Notes under the pieces: model-generated
What the model saw: the letters and a program-made list of their open reading frames with translations, nothing else
What the model was told of the DNA's origin: nothing
The model's database searches: none
Translations under genes and position numbers: made by a program
NCBI RefSeq assembly: GCF_008386465.1
Contig: NZ_VUOD01000004.1
Span: 1 to 64,000 of the forward strand
DNA length: 64,000 nt
Source: Arenimonas fontis
GTDB taxonomy: Bacteria; Pseudomonadota; Gammaproteobacteria; Xanthomonadales; Xanthomonadaceae
Reading direction: 5' to 3'
Shown: positions 48,545 to 58,684 of the stretch, in pieces
How the letters are laid out: every line of letters begins with the position of its first letter
Numbering within the stretch: position 1 is the first letter of the stretch

Positions 48545-50910
48545 ACCGCTCGCTCGCAACGGCCTGCCACCACTGCGGCGAGCCGCTGCCGGCGACGCCG
48601 GTGCTGGTGGAGCTGGACGGACAGGCGCGCGCCATGTGCTGCAACGGCTGCGCGGCCGCCGCCGCCTGGATCCGCGACGCCGGCCTGGACGACTACTACC
48701 GGCTGCGGCAGGCGCCGGGCGCGAAAGTGGACGAGGCCGTCGCCGACTATCGCAGCTGGGACCGCGAGGACGTCCAGGCCGGCCACGTCGAGCACGGCAG
48801 TGACGGCGACCGCATCACCGTCGTCGTCGAAGGCATGCACTGCGCCGCCTGCGCCTGGCTGATCGACCGTGCCCTGCAACGCGAGCCCGGCCTGCACGAG
48901 GTCAGCGCCAATGCGGTCACCGGCCGGGTTCGCCTGGCCTGGGATCCTTCCCGAACCCGGCTGTCGGTCCTGCTGCAACGCCTGGCAGCCCTCGGCTACC
49001 GCCCGCACCTGGCCCGCGGCGAGCAGGCCGAGCGCGAGCGCCGGCGCGAACGCAACCGCCTGATCGCCCGCCTCGGCGTGGCCGCGCTCGGCGCCACCCA
49101 GGCCATGATGTTCTCCGAGGCCCTCTACCTGGACACCGCCGGGCAGATGCCGACTGCCACACGGGACTTCTTCCGCTGGCTCAGCTTCCTCACCAGCACG
49201 CCGGTGGTGTTCTACTCCGGCTGGCCCTTCCTCGCGGGCATGGCACGCGAGCTGCGCCTGCGCCGGCCCGGCATGGACACCCTGGTGGCCAGTTCGGTGC
49301 TGCTGGCGTATTTCGCCAGCCTGGCCGAGACCCTGCGCGGCGGCACGCATGTGTGGTTCGACGCGGCGGTGATGTTCGTGTTCTTCCTGCTCGCGGCGCG
49401 GTTCCTGGAACGCATGGCCAGACGCAAGGCCAGCGCCCGCCTGGATACTCTGGCCCGCGCCCAGCCGGCCCTTGCCTGGCGCGAAGGCGGCGAAGGCCTC
49501 GAACAGGTGCCTGCGGCCACCCTGCGGGCCGGCGATCGTGTGCGCGTCGGCGTCGGCGAAGCCGTACCGGCCGACGGCGAGCTGGAGTCGGCGGCCAGCT
49601 TCGACGAATCGCTGCTCACCGGCGAACCGGTGCCGGTGCCTCGCCGGGCCGGCGATACCGTGTATGCCGGTTCGACCTGCCGCGAGAGCGCCTGCTGGCT
49701 GCGCGTACTGCGCACCGGTGCCGACACCCGCCTGTCGCAGCTCGCGCGCGCGGTGGAGCAGGCACAGGCGCAGCGGCCGCGGCTGGCGCGCCTGGCCGAG
49801 GCGGTATCCATGCGCTTCGTGCTCTTCCTGTTCGCGGCGGCCCTGGTCGCCGGCCTGGTCTGGTGGAAGGTCCAGCCGGAGCGCGCCTTCGAGGTTGCGC
49901 TGGCGGTGCTGGTGGTCAGCTGCCCCTGCGCGCTGTCGCTGGCGGTGCCGACGGCCCTGGCCACCGCGCACGGCGCGCTGGCGCGGCTGGGCGTGCTGGC
50001 GCTGCGGCCGGATGGCCTGGACGCCCTGGCCGATGCCGACATCGTGGTCTTCGACAAGACCGGCACCCTGACCCTGGGCCAACCGGAGCTGCACGACGTG
50101 CAGTGCTTCGGCGCGGAAGGGCGCGAGGCCGTCCTGTCCCTGGCCGCCGCCCTGGAACACGGCGCCGGGCATCCGCTGGCGCACGCCTTCGGCACGGGCA
50201 CGGCCGCCACCGAAGACCTGCAGGCGCATCCGGGCCTGGGCGTCGAAGGACGCGTGGCCGGCCGCCTGCTTCGCCTGGGCCGGGCCGATTTCGCCGCCGG
50301 CCGCGACGACGACGGTGCGCTCTGGCTGGGCGACGGCCGCCAGGCCCTGGCGCGCTTCGACGTCGCCGACAGGCTGCGGCCGGACGCCGCCGACACCGTG
50401 GCCGGGCTGCGCCGGCTGGGGCTGAGGCCCGTGCTGCTGAGCGGCGATGCGGCCACGCCGGTGTCCGAGGCGGCGGCGGCGGTCGGCATCGCTGAACATG
50501 CGCACCGCCTCTCGCCGGAAGGCAAACTGGCGCGCGTACGCGACCTGCAACGAGCCGGCCATCGCGTGCTGATGCTGGGCGACGGCATCAACGACGCGCC
50601 GGTGCTGGCCGGGGCCGACGTCTCCGTCGCCATGGCCGGCGGCGCGCCGCTGGCCCATCGCGCTGCCGACCTGGTGCTGACCGGCACACGCCTGGACCGG
50701 GTGCCGCAGGCCGTGCTTCTGGCCCGGCGCAACCGCCGCGTCATCCATCAGAACCTGGTCTGGGCCATGGCCTACAATCTGCTCGCCCTGCCTTTCGCCG
50801 CGCTGGGCTGGGTGAGTCCGGGCCTGGCCGCGCTGGGCATGGCCGCGTCCTCGCTGCTGGTCACCGGCAACGCCTTGCGCCTGGGCCGCCTGCCCGCGGA
50901 GTCCGCATGA
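48541..50910 (+). CDS. ccoI: Copper-exporting P-type ATPase for cbb3 assembly (CcoI/FixI)
   Basis: 789 residues, GTG start overlapping ccoH (GTGA). A cysteine-rich metal-binding N-terminus (CHHCGEPL, MCCNGCAAAA) precedes an HMA domain with GMHCAACAW. Then come eight membrane helices with the CPC copper motif (VVSCPCALSLAVP), the phosphorylated Asp in VVFDKTGTLT, and GDGINDAPVLAGADV. CcoI exports Cu+ to the periplasm for the CuB site of CcoN. Confidence 0.95.
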   Translation: MNRSLATACHHCGEPLPATPVLVELDGQARAMCCNGCAAAAAWIRDAGLDDYYRLRQAPGAKVDEAVADYRSWDREDVQAGHVEHGSDGDRITVVVEGMHCAACAWLIDRALQREPGLHEVSANAVTGRVRLAWDPSRTRLSVLLQRLAALGYRPHLARGEQAERERRRERNRLIARLGVAALGATQAMMFSEALYLDTAGQMPTATRDFFRWLSFLTSTPVVFYSGWPFLAGMARELRLRRPGMDTLVASSVLLAYFASLAETLRGGTHVWFDAAVMFVFFLLAARFLERMARRKASARLDTLARAQPALAWREGGEGLEQVPAATLRAGDRVRVGVGEAVPADGELESAASFDESLLTGEPVPVPRRAGDTVYAGSTCRESACWLRVLRTGADTRLSQLARAVEQAQAQRPRLARLAEAVSMRFVLFLFAAALVAGLVWWKVQPERAFEVALAVLVVSCPCALSLAVPTALATAHGALARLGVLALRPDGLDALADADIVVFDKTGTLTLGQPELHDVQCFGAEGREAVLSLAAALEHGAGHPLAHAFGTGTAATEDLQAHPGLGVEGRVAGRLLRLGRADFAAGRDDDGALWLGDGRQALARFDVADRLRPDAADTVAGLRRLGLRPVLLSGDAATPVSEAAAAVGIAEHAHRLSPEGKLARVRDLQRAGHRVLMLGDGINDAPVLAGADVSVAMAGGAPLAHRAADLVLTGTRLDRVPQAVLLARRNRRVIHQNLVWAMAYNLLALPFAALGWVSPGLAALGMAASSLLVTGNALRLGRLPAESA

Positions 50911-51077
50911 CCATCCTGCTGTTCCTGATCCCGATCTCGCTGCTGCTGCTGGCCGCCGCCATCGGCGCCTTCGTCTGGGCGGTACGGCGCGGCCAGTTCG
51001 ACGACCTGGATACGCCGCCGCTGGACATGCTGCGCGACGACGACCGGCCGGCACCGCCGCCGCGCGACCGCGACTGA
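50907..51077 (+). CDS. ccoS: cbb3 oxidase maturation protein CcoS
   Basis: 56 residues, one hydrophobic helix (about 3-25) followed by the typical WAVRRGQFDDLDTP segment and a charged C-terminus. CcoS is needed for insertion of redox cofactors into the cbb3 oxidase. Overlaps ccoI by 4 bp (ATGA). Confidence 0.93.
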   Translation: MTILLFLIPISLLLLAAAIGAFVWAVRRGQFDDLDTPPLDMLRDDDRPAPPPRDRD

Positions 51078-51083
51078 ATCCGC

Positions 51084-51800
51084 ATGCCGATCGACCTGCT
51101 GACCCTCGGCGCCGCCTTGCTCACCGGCCTGCTCGGCGGCGTGCACTGCCTGGCCATGTGCGGGGGCATCGCGGTCGGCCTGTCGGCGCAGTCGGGCGGG
51201 CCCGGCCTGGGCCATGCCCTCACCCTCAACGCCGGCCGCGTGCTGGGCTACACCCTGGCCGGCACCATCGTCGGCGGCCTGGGCGGCGGCTTGCTGGCGG
51301 TGGCACGGGTGGACGGCCTGGCGACGGCGCTGCGGGTGGGCCTGGGACTGCTGCTGGTAATGGTGGCCTTGCGCCTGCTCTGGCCGGAGAAGCTGGGGTT
51401 CCTGGCCCGCGGCAGCGCCTTGGCATGGCGTTGGCTACGGCCACTGCAGCAGCGGCTGGTACCGGCCGCCGGGCCCTTGCGGCCCTGGCTGCAGGGTCTG
51501 TTCTGGGGCTGGCTCCCCTGCGGTCTTTCCACGACGGTGCTGGCGGCGGCGTGGCTGGAGGCCAGCGCCCTGCATGGCGGTCTGCTGATGCTGGCCTTCG
51601 GCCTGGGCACGTTGGCGACGATGGTGCCGGTGACCTGGAGCGGTGCGCGCCTGGGGGGTCTGCTCTCGCGCCGCGGTGGCCGGGCCGCTGCGGCGACCCT
51701 GGTCGGCCTGGCCGGGCTGACGACCATGGCCGCGCCCTGGCTGGCGGGACAACCCGCCATCCACGCCGTGCTCGAGGCGATGGGCTGCCGCTCGATCTGA
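51084..51800 (+). CDS. SafE/TauE-like membrane protein of the cbb3 cluster
   Basis: 238 residues, six membrane helices. The first helix carries GGVHCLAMCGG and a later helix LPCGLSTTVL, the Cys/His signature of the DsbD-like sulfite-exporter branch that sits in cbb3 clusters and is thought to take part in metal or redox supply. It follows ccoS by 6 bases and converges on the second fnr gene. Confidence 0.85.
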   Translation: MPIDLLTLGAALLTGLLGGVHCLAMCGGIAVGLSAQSGGPGLGHALTLNAGRVLGYTLAGTIVGGLGGGLLAVARVDGLATALRVGLGLLLVMVALRLLWPEKLGFLARGSALAWRWLRPLQQRLVPAAGPLRPWLQGLFWGWLPCGLSTTVLAAAWLEASALHGGLLMLAFGLGTLATMVPVTWSGARLGGLLSRRGGRAAAATLVGLAGLTTMAAPWLAGQPAIHAVLEAMGCRSI

Positions 51801-51805
51801 GCGGC

Positions 51806-52582
51806 TCAGCCCCTGCCGGCCTGGTGTGGCCTGGCGGGCGTCGCCGGCGCATGCACCAGCGCGTCCAGCCGCTCGCGGTCGAGGATGCGCAGCTTGCGCC
51901 CGCGTACCGCGATCACGCCCTCGTCCTGCAGGCGCGTCAGTGTCCGGCTGACGGTCTCTATGACCAGGCCGAGGTAGCTGGCGATGTCCTCCCGACTCAT
52001 CGGCAGGGTGAACATGTCGCCCGGCAGGCCGAGCAGGCGATAACGCTCGGACAGGCCGTGCAGGAACAGGGCCACCCGCTCCTGGGCCTGCTTGCGGCCC
52101 AGCATTTCCAGATGACTCTGGTCGCGATTGATGCCCTGGCCGATGATCCGCAACAGCTGATGGCCCAGCCCCGGCACCTCGCCGCAGATTTCCTCCAGCT
52201 TGCTCATCGGTATCTCGCAGACGGTGGCCTGGGTCAGCGCCACCGAGTCGCAGCCGTGCCGGCCGCGGCCCATGCCGTCCAGGCCCATCAGCTCGCCGGG
52301 CAGGTGGAATCCCACCACCTGCTCCTCGCCCTCGCTGTCCAGGGCCACGGTCTTGAAGGCGCCCTCGCGGGCCACGTACAGCGCCGACATGCCCTGGCCG
52401 ACCCGGTACAGATGCTCGCCGCGGGCCAGGGGCCGGCGGCTGCGCACGATTTCCTCGAGCCGGTGCAGGTCCTCGCCGCCGATGCCCGCCGGCAGGCAGA
52501 GCACGTGCAGGGAACAGGAGGCGCAACTGCGCCGCAATCGCTCCAGGTCGAAGGCGACGGCTCCGGCGCCGGATCCGCTCAT
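51806..52582 (-). CDS. anr: FNR/ANR-type oxygen-sensing regulator (second copy)
   Basis: 258 residues. Cluster cysteines C20, C23, C29 and C122 have exactly the E. coli FNR numbering. The helix-turn-helix contains IETVSRTLTRLQ with the E-xx-SR contacts for TTGAT half sites. Position at the end of a cco cluster matches anr of Pseudomonas. It lies 7 bp after the S9 peptidase stop on the same strand, so it may share that transcript. The two FNR copies could split O2 thresholds or targets. Confidence 0.94.
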   Translation of the reverse strand: MSGSGAGAVAFDLERLRRSCASCSLHVLCLPAGIGGEDLHRLEEIVRSRRPLARGEHLYRVGQGMSALYVAREGAFKTVALDSEGEEQVVGFHLPGELMGLDGMGRGRHGCDSVALTQATVCEIPMSKLEEICGEVPGLGHQLLRIIGQGINRDQSHLEMLGRKQAQERVALFLHGLSERYRLLGLPGDMFTLPMSREDIASYLGLVIETVSRTLTRLQDEGVIAVRGRKLRILDRERLDALVHAPATPARPHQAGRG

Positions 52583-52589
52583 GGCCCGG

Positions 52590-54662
52590 TCACTCCGCCC
52601 GTTCCGCCGTCCAGTGCTTCAGCCAGGCATTGACGGTGTCGTGCCAGAGCACACTGTTGTGCGGCTTGAGGATCCAGTGGTTCTCGTCCGGGAAATACAG
52701 CAGCCGGCTAGGCACGCCCTGGCGCTGCGCGGCGGAGAACGCCGCCAGGCCCTGCTCCACCAGCACCCGGTAGTCGAGCTGGCCGTGGATGACCAGCATC
52801 GGCGCCTTCCACCTGCCGACGTGGTTGATGGGATTGAACTTCTCGTAGTTCTCCGGAACCTGCACCGGGGTGCCGCCGTTCTCCCACTCGGTGAACCACA
52901 GCTCCTCGGTGTTGAAACCCATGATGCGGGTGTCGACCACGCCGGCGTGGTTGACCAGGCAGTCGAAGCCGTCCGGCCAGTTGCCGGCGATCCAGGCCAC
53001 CATGTAGCCGCCGTAGCTGCCACCCAGGGCACAGGCGCGCCCGCCGTCGAGGAAGTCGTACTTCTGCAGCGCCGCGGTCCATCCCTTCTGCAGGTCCTCC
53101 AGCGGCTTGCCGCCCCAGTCCTGCGAGATCGAGTCGGTGAAGGCCTGGCCGTAGCCGACCGAGCCGTGGAAGTCGATCATCACCGCCGCGAAACCCTGGC
53201 CGGCATAGGTCTGCGGGTTCCAGCGGTAGTGGAAGTTGTCGCCGAAGCTGCCCTGGGGACCACCGTGGATCAGGAAGGCGACCGGATACTTCTTCCCCGG
53301 CTCGTAGTTGGCCGGCTTGACCACGTAGCCATACACCGTTTCGCCATTCCAGCCGGCGAAGCTGAACTGCTCGTAGTCGCCGAAGGCAAGGCCGGCCAGT
53401 TTCTCCTCGTTGTTGCGGGTCACCTGGCGCGGCTGGCTGCCGTCGGCCCGCGCCACGAAGGCCTGAGCCGGCGTCTTCAGGTTGTCCAGGGTATAGGCCA
53501 GGGTGTCGCCGGCCAGGTCGAAGCCGCCGATGCTGCCGCCCGGCACCACCTTGGTCACCTCGCCGCTGGCGATGTCCACGCGGAACAGCGGATGCGTGCC
53601 CAGGTCGTAGGCGGTGGTGTAGATGGCCTTGCCGTCGGCCGAGAGCCTGATGCCGTCGGCGCTGCGGTCCCAGTCCGGGGCGATCTCGCGCACCTTGCCG
53701 CTGCGCAGGTCCATGGCCATCAGGGCCAGGCGGTCGGCTTCGAAGCCGGGACGCTTCATGGCCCGGTAATAGAGCGTGCGGCCATCGCCGCTGAACACCG
53801 GGCCGGTGTCCATGGCCAGGTTGTCCGCGGTCAGGTTCTGCGGCGCGCGACGGGCCCGCACCCAGGCCCGGTACAGGTCGAAGTTGGTGGACCAGGCCTC
53901 CTCGCGGTTGCCCAGGCGGGCGGCGAACACCAGCGACTGCCCATCCGGTGCCCAGGCGTACTCGCCGGCATCACCGAAGGGCTTGCTCGGGATGTCGCCT
54001 TCCACTCCGGCGCTGACCCGCACCGGCTCGCCGGCGGCCTTGCCGTCTTCGCCCAGCGCGGCCACGAACAGCTGGTTGCGGCGACCGTCGGCCCAGGTGT
54101 CCCAATGCCGCACGAAAAGCTGGTCATGGATCCTGCCGGTGGCCTTGGCGGCGGCGCGCTCGTCCAGCCTGGCCCGGGTACAGGCCAGGTCGGCGCAGTC
54201 GGTGAACACCTCCATGCTGAGTGCCACCTGGCGACCGTCGGGCGACAGCTTGTAGCTGCCCACGTCCAGCGGGAAGTCGGTCACCTGCACCGGTTCACCA
54301 CCGGCCACGGCCTGGCGCCAGAGCTGCTGCGAACCGGACTTGGCCGACAGGAAATAAACATGGGCGGCATCCGGCGAGAAAGCCGGGCTGTTGACGTTGA
54401 AGCCCTCCGGGGTGAAACGCACCGGCGGCGCCGCATCCCGCGCCCACAGATCCTCGATCCACAGGCCGGTGCTGGCCTTGTTGGCCTCGAAGTCCGTCTG
54501 CCGCACCGCCACCACCAGCCTGCGCCCGTCCGGCGACAGGGTGGGCGAGGACACCCGTTCCAGGGTGACCAGGTCGCGGACGTCGAAGGGCCTGGCGGCC
54601 AGGACCGGGCCGGCCAGCAAGGCCGACAGGAGCAGCATGAGCAGGCGGGGGCGCAGGAACAT
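52590..54662 (-). CDS. S9-family prolyl oligopeptidase-type peptidase
   Basis: 690 residues. Secreted or periplasmic serine peptidase (dipeptidyl/acylaminoacyl-peptidase class). Signal peptide about 1-22, seven-bladed beta-propeller (about 30-430, WD40-like PDGR/SADG repeats) and an alpha/beta-hydrolase domain. The nucleophile is in GGSYGGYM, the Asp in HGQLDYRV and the His in DENHWI. ATG at 54662 is chosen because the signal peptide begins there; the frame is open to 54764. Confidence 0.92.
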   Translation of the reverse strand: MFLRPRLLMLLLSALLAGPVLAARPFDVRDLVTLERVSSPTLSPDGRRLVVAVRQTDFEANKASTGLWIEDLWARDAAPPVRFTPEGFNVNSPAFSPDAAHVYFLSAKSGSQQLWRQAVAGGEPVQVTDFPLDVGSYKLSPDGRQVALSMEVFTDCADLACTRARLDERAAAKATGRIHDQLFVRHWDTWADGRRNQLFVAALGEDGKAAGEPVRVSAGVEGDIPSKPFGDAGEYAWAPDGQSLVFAARLGNREEAWSTNFDLYRAWVRARRAPQNLTADNLAMDTGPVFSGDGRTLYYRAMKRPGFEADRLALMAMDLRSGKVREIAPDWDRSADGIRLSADGKAIYTTAYDLGTHPLFRVDIASGEVTKVVPGGSIGGFDLAGDTLAYTLDNLKTPAQAFVARADGSQPRQVTRNNEEKLAGLAFGDYEQFSFAGWNGETVYGYVVKPANYEPGKKYPVAFLIHGGPQGSFGDNFHYRWNPQTYAGQGFAAVMIDFHGSVGYGQAFTDSISQDWGGKPLEDLQKGWTAALQKYDFLDGGRACALGGSYGGYMVAWIAGNWPDGFDCLVNHAGVVDTRIMGFNTEELWFTEWENGGTPVQVPENYEKFNPINHVGRWKAPMLVIHGQLDYRVLVEQGLAAFSAAQRQGVPSRLLYFPDENHWILKPHNSVLWHDTVNAWLKHWTAERAE

Positions 54663-54775
54663 GAGGGAGGGATCCTCGTCGCGAAGAGAGTGCCAATGGT
54701 AGGCCGCCCCGCCATGGCGGGCAAAGCCGGCGACCAGCGTGGCTATACTCCCCCGTCCTTCCACGGAGCCGGAAC

Positions 54776-56362
54776 GTGAATCACGCCACCACCCTGCCCC
54801 CGGCCGGGGCGCAGTTGCTGGGCCACCCCAAGGGCCTGTTCGTCTGTTTCCTGACCGAGATGTGGGAGCGCTTCTCCTTCTACGGGATGAAGGCGCTGCT
54901 GTTCCTCTATCTGACCAAGCACCACCTGTTCAGCGACCACTACGGCTACCTGCTGCTGGGCACCTACGCCGGCCTGGCCTACGCCCTGCCACTGCTCGGC
55001 GGCGCCCTGGCCGACAAGTACCTCGGCATGCGCAAGGCAGTGGTATTCGGCGGCCTGCTGCTGGTGCTGGGCCAGTTCGGAATGGCCTATACCGGACAGG
55101 CGGCCGCCGGCCTGCAGGGGCAGGCGCAGCAGGACGTGTTCGCAGTGCAGGTGATGTATGCATCGCTGGCGCTGATCGCGGTGGGTGTCGGCTTTCTCAA
55201 GCCCAACATCTCCACGATCGTCGGCCGGCTGTACGCCGATACCGATCCCCGCCGTGATTCCGGCTTCACCATCTTCTACATGGGTATCAACGTCGGCGCC
55301 TTCGCCGCCTCGCTGATCGTCGGCTACGTCGGCGAACGGATCGGCTGGGGCTACGGTTTCGGCCTGGCCGGCCTGATGATGCTGCTGGGCCTGCTGCAGT
55401 TCGTCTGGGGCCGCGAGCACCTGCTGGGCCAGGCCGAGCCGGCCGAGCCGGAGCGGCTGCGGAGCCGGGTGTTCGGACCGTTCAGCCGGGAATCGCTGAT
55501 CTACCTGGCCGGCCTGGCCACGGTGGCGGCGGTCTGGTGGATCCTGCAGACCCGCATCGACTTCGGCTTCCTTGGCGAGGTGTTCGGCGGCCATGAGGTC
55601 ACCCTGACCGAGGTGGTGGCGGTGGTGCTCGGCCTGGGCCTGTTCGTCTGGTTCATCCGTCTGCTGATGTCCGGCATCACGCCGGTGGAGCGTGGCCGGA
55701 TGATCGTGCTGATGGTGCTGATCGTGATCTCGGCCCTGTTCTGGGGCCTGTACGAGCAAACCTACGGGCCCTGGGTGGCCATGGCCGAGCGCGCCATGGA
55801 CCGCACTACCTTCGGCATCGAGTGGACGGCCGGCCAGACCACGGCCCTGGGCGCGCTGTTCGTGATCGCGCTCAGCCCGGTCTTCGCCTGGCTGTGGCCG
55901 CGCCTGGACAAGGCCGGCCTGAACCCGAGTTATCCGGCCAAGTTCGCCTGGGGCCTGGTGTTCTGCGGCCTGGCCTTCGGCGTGCTGGCCTTCGCCGCCG
56001 CCAACCCGGGCGAGGGCGGCCTGGTCAGCCTGTGGTGGATGGTGGCGGCGTATTTCGTGCTGGTGCTGGGCGAGATGGTGCTGTCGCCGGTGGGCCTGTC
56101 GGCAGTGACCTCGCTGTCGATCCCGCGCGCGGTCGGCCTGATGATGGGCGCCTGGTTCCTGTTCTCGGCCTTCGGCGAAATCATCGCCGGACGCATGGGC
56201 ACCTGGGCGGCGGTCGAGCCGGAGGCCGACGGCAGCTTCAGCGTCGCCAAGTCCCTGGCCGTCTACGCCGAGGTGTTCACCGACATGATGTGGATCGGCC
56301 TGGCGGCGGGCCTGCTGATGTTCCTGCTGACGCCGGCGCTCAGGCGGCTGACGCGCGGCTGA
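54776..56362 (+). CDS. POT/PTR-family proton-coupled peptide transporter
   Basis: 528 residues, 14 membrane helices. The N-terminal ExxER motif (EMWERFSFYGMKALLFLYL, residues about 28-46) and FYMGINVG identify the family that imports di- and tripeptides with protons. GTG start with GGAG upstream. Divergent from the S9 peptidase, which would supply short peptides, so the two may work together. The 3' end overlaps rfbD by 23 bp. Confidence 0.93.
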   Translation: MNHATTLPPAGAQLLGHPKGLFVCFLTEMWERFSFYGMKALLFLYLTKHHLFSDHYGYLLLGTYAGLAYALPLLGGALADKYLGMRKAVVFGGLLLVLGQFGMAYTGQAAAGLQGQAQQDVFAVQVMYASLALIAVGVGFLKPNISTIVGRLYADTDPRRDSGFTIFYMGINVGAFAASLIVGYVGERIGWGYGFGLAGLMMLLGLLQFVWGREHLLGQAEPAEPERLRSRVFGPFSRESLIYLAGLATVAAVWWILQTRIDFGFLGEVFGGHEVTLTEVVAVVLGLGLFVWFIRLLMSGITPVERGRMIVLMVLIVISALFWGLYEQTYGPWVAMAERAMDRTTFGIEWTAGQTTALGALFVIALSPVFAWLWPRLDKAGLNPSYPAKFAWGLVFCGLAFGVLAFAAANPGEGGLVSLWWMVAAYFVLVLGEMVLSPVGLSAVTSLSIPRAVGLMMGAWFLFSAFGEIIAGRMGTWAAVEPEADGSFSVAKSLAVYAEVFTDMMWIGLAAGLLMFLLTPALRRLTRG

Positions 56363-57248
56363 GCCGGTCCAGCACCTCGTCCAGGCCCTGCCGCCAGTCC
56401 GGCAGGGCCAGGCCGAAATCCCTGGCCAGGCGGCTGCAGTCCAGGCGCGACCAGGCCGGCCGGCGGGCCGGCGTCGGATAGTCCGCCGTGCTGATGGCCT
56501 CGACCTGCGGCGCCCTGGCCAGCAGGCCACGCGCCACCGCGCCTTCGAAGATGGCGCAGGCGAACTCGTACCAGCTGCACTCGCCGGCGGCAGCGAGATG
56601 ATAGGGCCCGCCGCGCTCATGCCCGGCCGCCAGCACCTTCGCCACGACGTCGGCGATCCAGTGCGCCGGCGTCGGCGCGCCGCGCTGGTCGTTCACCACG
56701 CGCAGCCGTTCGCGCTCGCCGGCCAGGCGCAGCATGGTGCGCAGGAAATTGTGGCCGTGCGCGGCATACACCCAGCACAGGCGGAACACCAGGTGTCGGG
56801 CGTCCGCCGCCAGCACCGCCTGCTCGCCGGCCAGCTTGCTGGCGCCGTAAACGCCCAGCGGGCGGGCCGGGTCGTCCTCGCGCCAGGGGCGGCTGCCCTG
56901 CCCGTCGAACACATAGTCCGTGGAGAAATGCACCAGCGGGACACCGGCGGCGCTGCAGGCCCTGGCCAGCAGCCCGGGCGCCTCCGCGTTGATCGCGAAG
57001 GCCAGCTCCGGCTCCCGTTCGGCCAGGTCCACCTGGGTGTAGGCGGCGGCATTGACCACCAGCGCCGGCGCCACCCGCGCGACCAGGGCAGGCAATGCTT
57101 CCGGCCGAGTCAGGTCCACCGCTTCGCAGGCCTCTCCATCCGGAAGCCGGCCGGACAGCGTGCCGGCCACCACCTTGCCCAGGCCCGCCAGGCGGCGCCG
57201 CAACTCCGTGCCGAGCTGGCCGTCGGCGCCCAGCAGCAGGATCCTCAT
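56340..57248 (-). CDS. rfbD: dTDP-4-dehydrorhamnose reductase
   Basis: 302 residues. Last step of dTDP-L-rhamnose synthesis. NADPH-binding GADGQLGTEL at the N-terminus, catalytic YGASKLAGE, and HFSTDYVFDG. Final gene of rfbBACD; overlaps rfbC by 4 bp and converges on the POT gene with a 23-bp 3' overlap. Confidence 0.95.
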   Translation of the reverse strand: MRILLLGADGQLGTELRRRLAGLGKVVAGTLSGRLPDGEACEAVDLTRPEALPALVARVAPALVVNAAAYTQVDLAEREPELAFAINAEAPGLLARACSAAGVPLVHFSTDYVFDGQGSRPWREDDPARPLGVYGASKLAGEQAVLAADARHLVFRLCWVYAAHGHNFLRTMLRLAGERERLRVVNDQRGAPTPAHWIADVVAKVLAAGHERGGPYHLAAAGECSWYEFACAIFEGAVARGLLARAPQVEAISTADYPTPARRPAWSRLDCSRLARDFGLALPDWRQGLDEVLDRLSRASAA

Positions 57249-57802
57249 GCCGCGTACACCGGCAGCCTGTCCTCGGGCACCTCGTCCAGGAAGGGTGCCT
57301 TGGCGTCCTTCTCCGACAGCAGCGGCCTGGATACCGGCCAGTCGATGCCCAGGCGGGCGTCGTTCCAGCGAATGCCGGCATCGGCGACGCGATCATAGGG
57401 CGCGGTGACCAGGTAGCTCACCAGGGCGCTGTCGGACAGCACCACGAAGCCGTGGGCGAAGCCCTCGGGAATCCAGAAGTGACGCCGGTTCTCCGCACTC
57501 AGCACCACCGCGGTCCACTGCCCGAAAGTGGGCGAGCCGCGACGGATATCCACCGCCACGTCCCAGACCTCGCCTTCCAGCACACTGACGTACTTGCCCT
57601 GCGGTCCCGGCCACTGGTAGTGCAGGCCGCGCAGCACGCCGTGGACCGAACGCGAGACGTTGCCCTGGACGAAGCTCGTGTCCAGCCCCTGCGCCGCCAG
57701 CGCATCCCGGCTCCAGGCTTCGAAAAAGCAACCGCGGGCATCTTCGAACAGCGCCGGCTCGAACGCCACGCAATCCGCCAGGCCGGTTTCGATCCGCTTC
57801 AC
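57245..57802 (-). CDS. rfbC: dTDP-4-dehydrorhamnose 3,5-epimerase
   Basis: 185 residues, normal length. Cupin-fold enzyme; [12 protein letters not shown] contains the catalytic His, with [16 protein letters not shown] downstream. Overlaps rfbA and rfbD by 4 bp each. Confidence 0.96.
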   Translation of the reverse strand: MKRIETGLADCVAFEPALFEDARGCFFEAWSRDALAAQGLDTSFVQGNVSRSVHGVLRGLHYQWPGPQGKYVSVLEGEVWDVAVDIRRGSPTFGQWTAVVLSAENRRHFWIPEGFAHGFVVLSDSALVSYLVTAPYDRVADAGIRWNDARLGIDWPVSRPLLSEKDAKAPFLDEVPEDRLPVYAA

Positions 57803-58683
57803 GGTCCCGCCTCGCGCCTGACCAGGCCCAGCAGATAATCGCCGTAGCCGCTCTTGGCCAGCGGCCTGGCCAGCGCCAGTAGCTGCTCATCGTTGATCCA
57901 GCCATTGCTCCAGGCGATTTCCTCCGGGCAGCAGACCCGCAGGCCCTGGCGCGCCTCGATGGTCTCGATGAAGTTCGCCGCTTCCAGCAGGCTGCCGTGG
58001 GTGCCGGTGTCCAGCCATGCGTAGCCGCGCCCCAGCTGCTCCAGGTGCAGGGAGCCCTCGTCCAGGTAACAGCGGTTGAGGTCGGTGATCTCCAGCTCGC
58101 CGCGGGCCGACGGCTCTAGCCCGGCGGCGAACTCCGGCGCCCGACCGTCGTAGAAGTACAGGCCGGTGATCGCGTAGTTCGACCGCGGCCGGGCCGGCTT
58201 CTCCTCGATGCCGATCACGCGACCGTCGGCGTCGAATTCCGCCACGCCGTAACGTTCCGGATCGCGGACCCGATAGCCGAACACCGTGGCGCCCTGCTGT
58301 CGGGCATCGGCCTTGCGCAGAAGGCCGGTCAGGCCGGTGCCGTGGAAGATGTTGTCGCCCAGCACCAGGCAGCTGGGCTGCCCGGCGAGGAATTCGCGGC
58401 CGATCAGGAAAGCCTGGGCCAGGCCGTCCGGGCTGGGCTGCACGGCATAGCGGATGTCCATCCCCCAGCGGCTGCCGTCGCCGAGCAGGCGGCGGAACAG
58501 TTCCTGCTCGTGCGGCGTGTTGATCACCAGCACCTCGCGGATGCCCGCCAGCATGAGCACGCTGAGCGGGTAATAGATCATCGGCTTGTCGTACACGGGC
58601 AGCAGCTGCTTGCTGACCGCCTGGGTTATCGGATAAAGCCGGGTGCCGGAGCCGCCGGCCAGGATGATGCCCTTGCGCGCCAT
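57799..58683 (-). CDS. rfbA: Glucose-1-phosphate thymidylyltransferase
   Basis: 294 residues. Makes dTDP-glucose. Nucleotide-binding [14 protein letters not shown], the substrate region [12 protein letters not shown] and VLGDNIFHG are typical. ATG at 58683 lies 1 bp after the rfbB stop; the frame is open to 58752 but the family starts here. Confidence 0.96.
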   Translation of the reverse strand: MARKGIILAGGSGTRLYPITQAVSKQLLPVYDKPMIYYPLSVLMLAGIREVLVINTPHEQELFRRLLGDGSRWGMDIRYAVQPSPDGLAQAFLIGREFLAGQPSCLVLGDNIFHGTGLTGLLRKADARQQGATVFGYRVRDPERYGVAEFDADGRVIGIEEKPARPRSNYAITGLYFYDGRAPEFAAGLEPSARGELEITDLNRCYLDEGSLHLEQLGRGYAWLDTGTHGSLLEAANFIETIEARQGLRVCCPEEIAWSNGWINDEQLLALARPLAKSGYGDYLLGLVRREAGP

Positions 58684-58684
58684 G

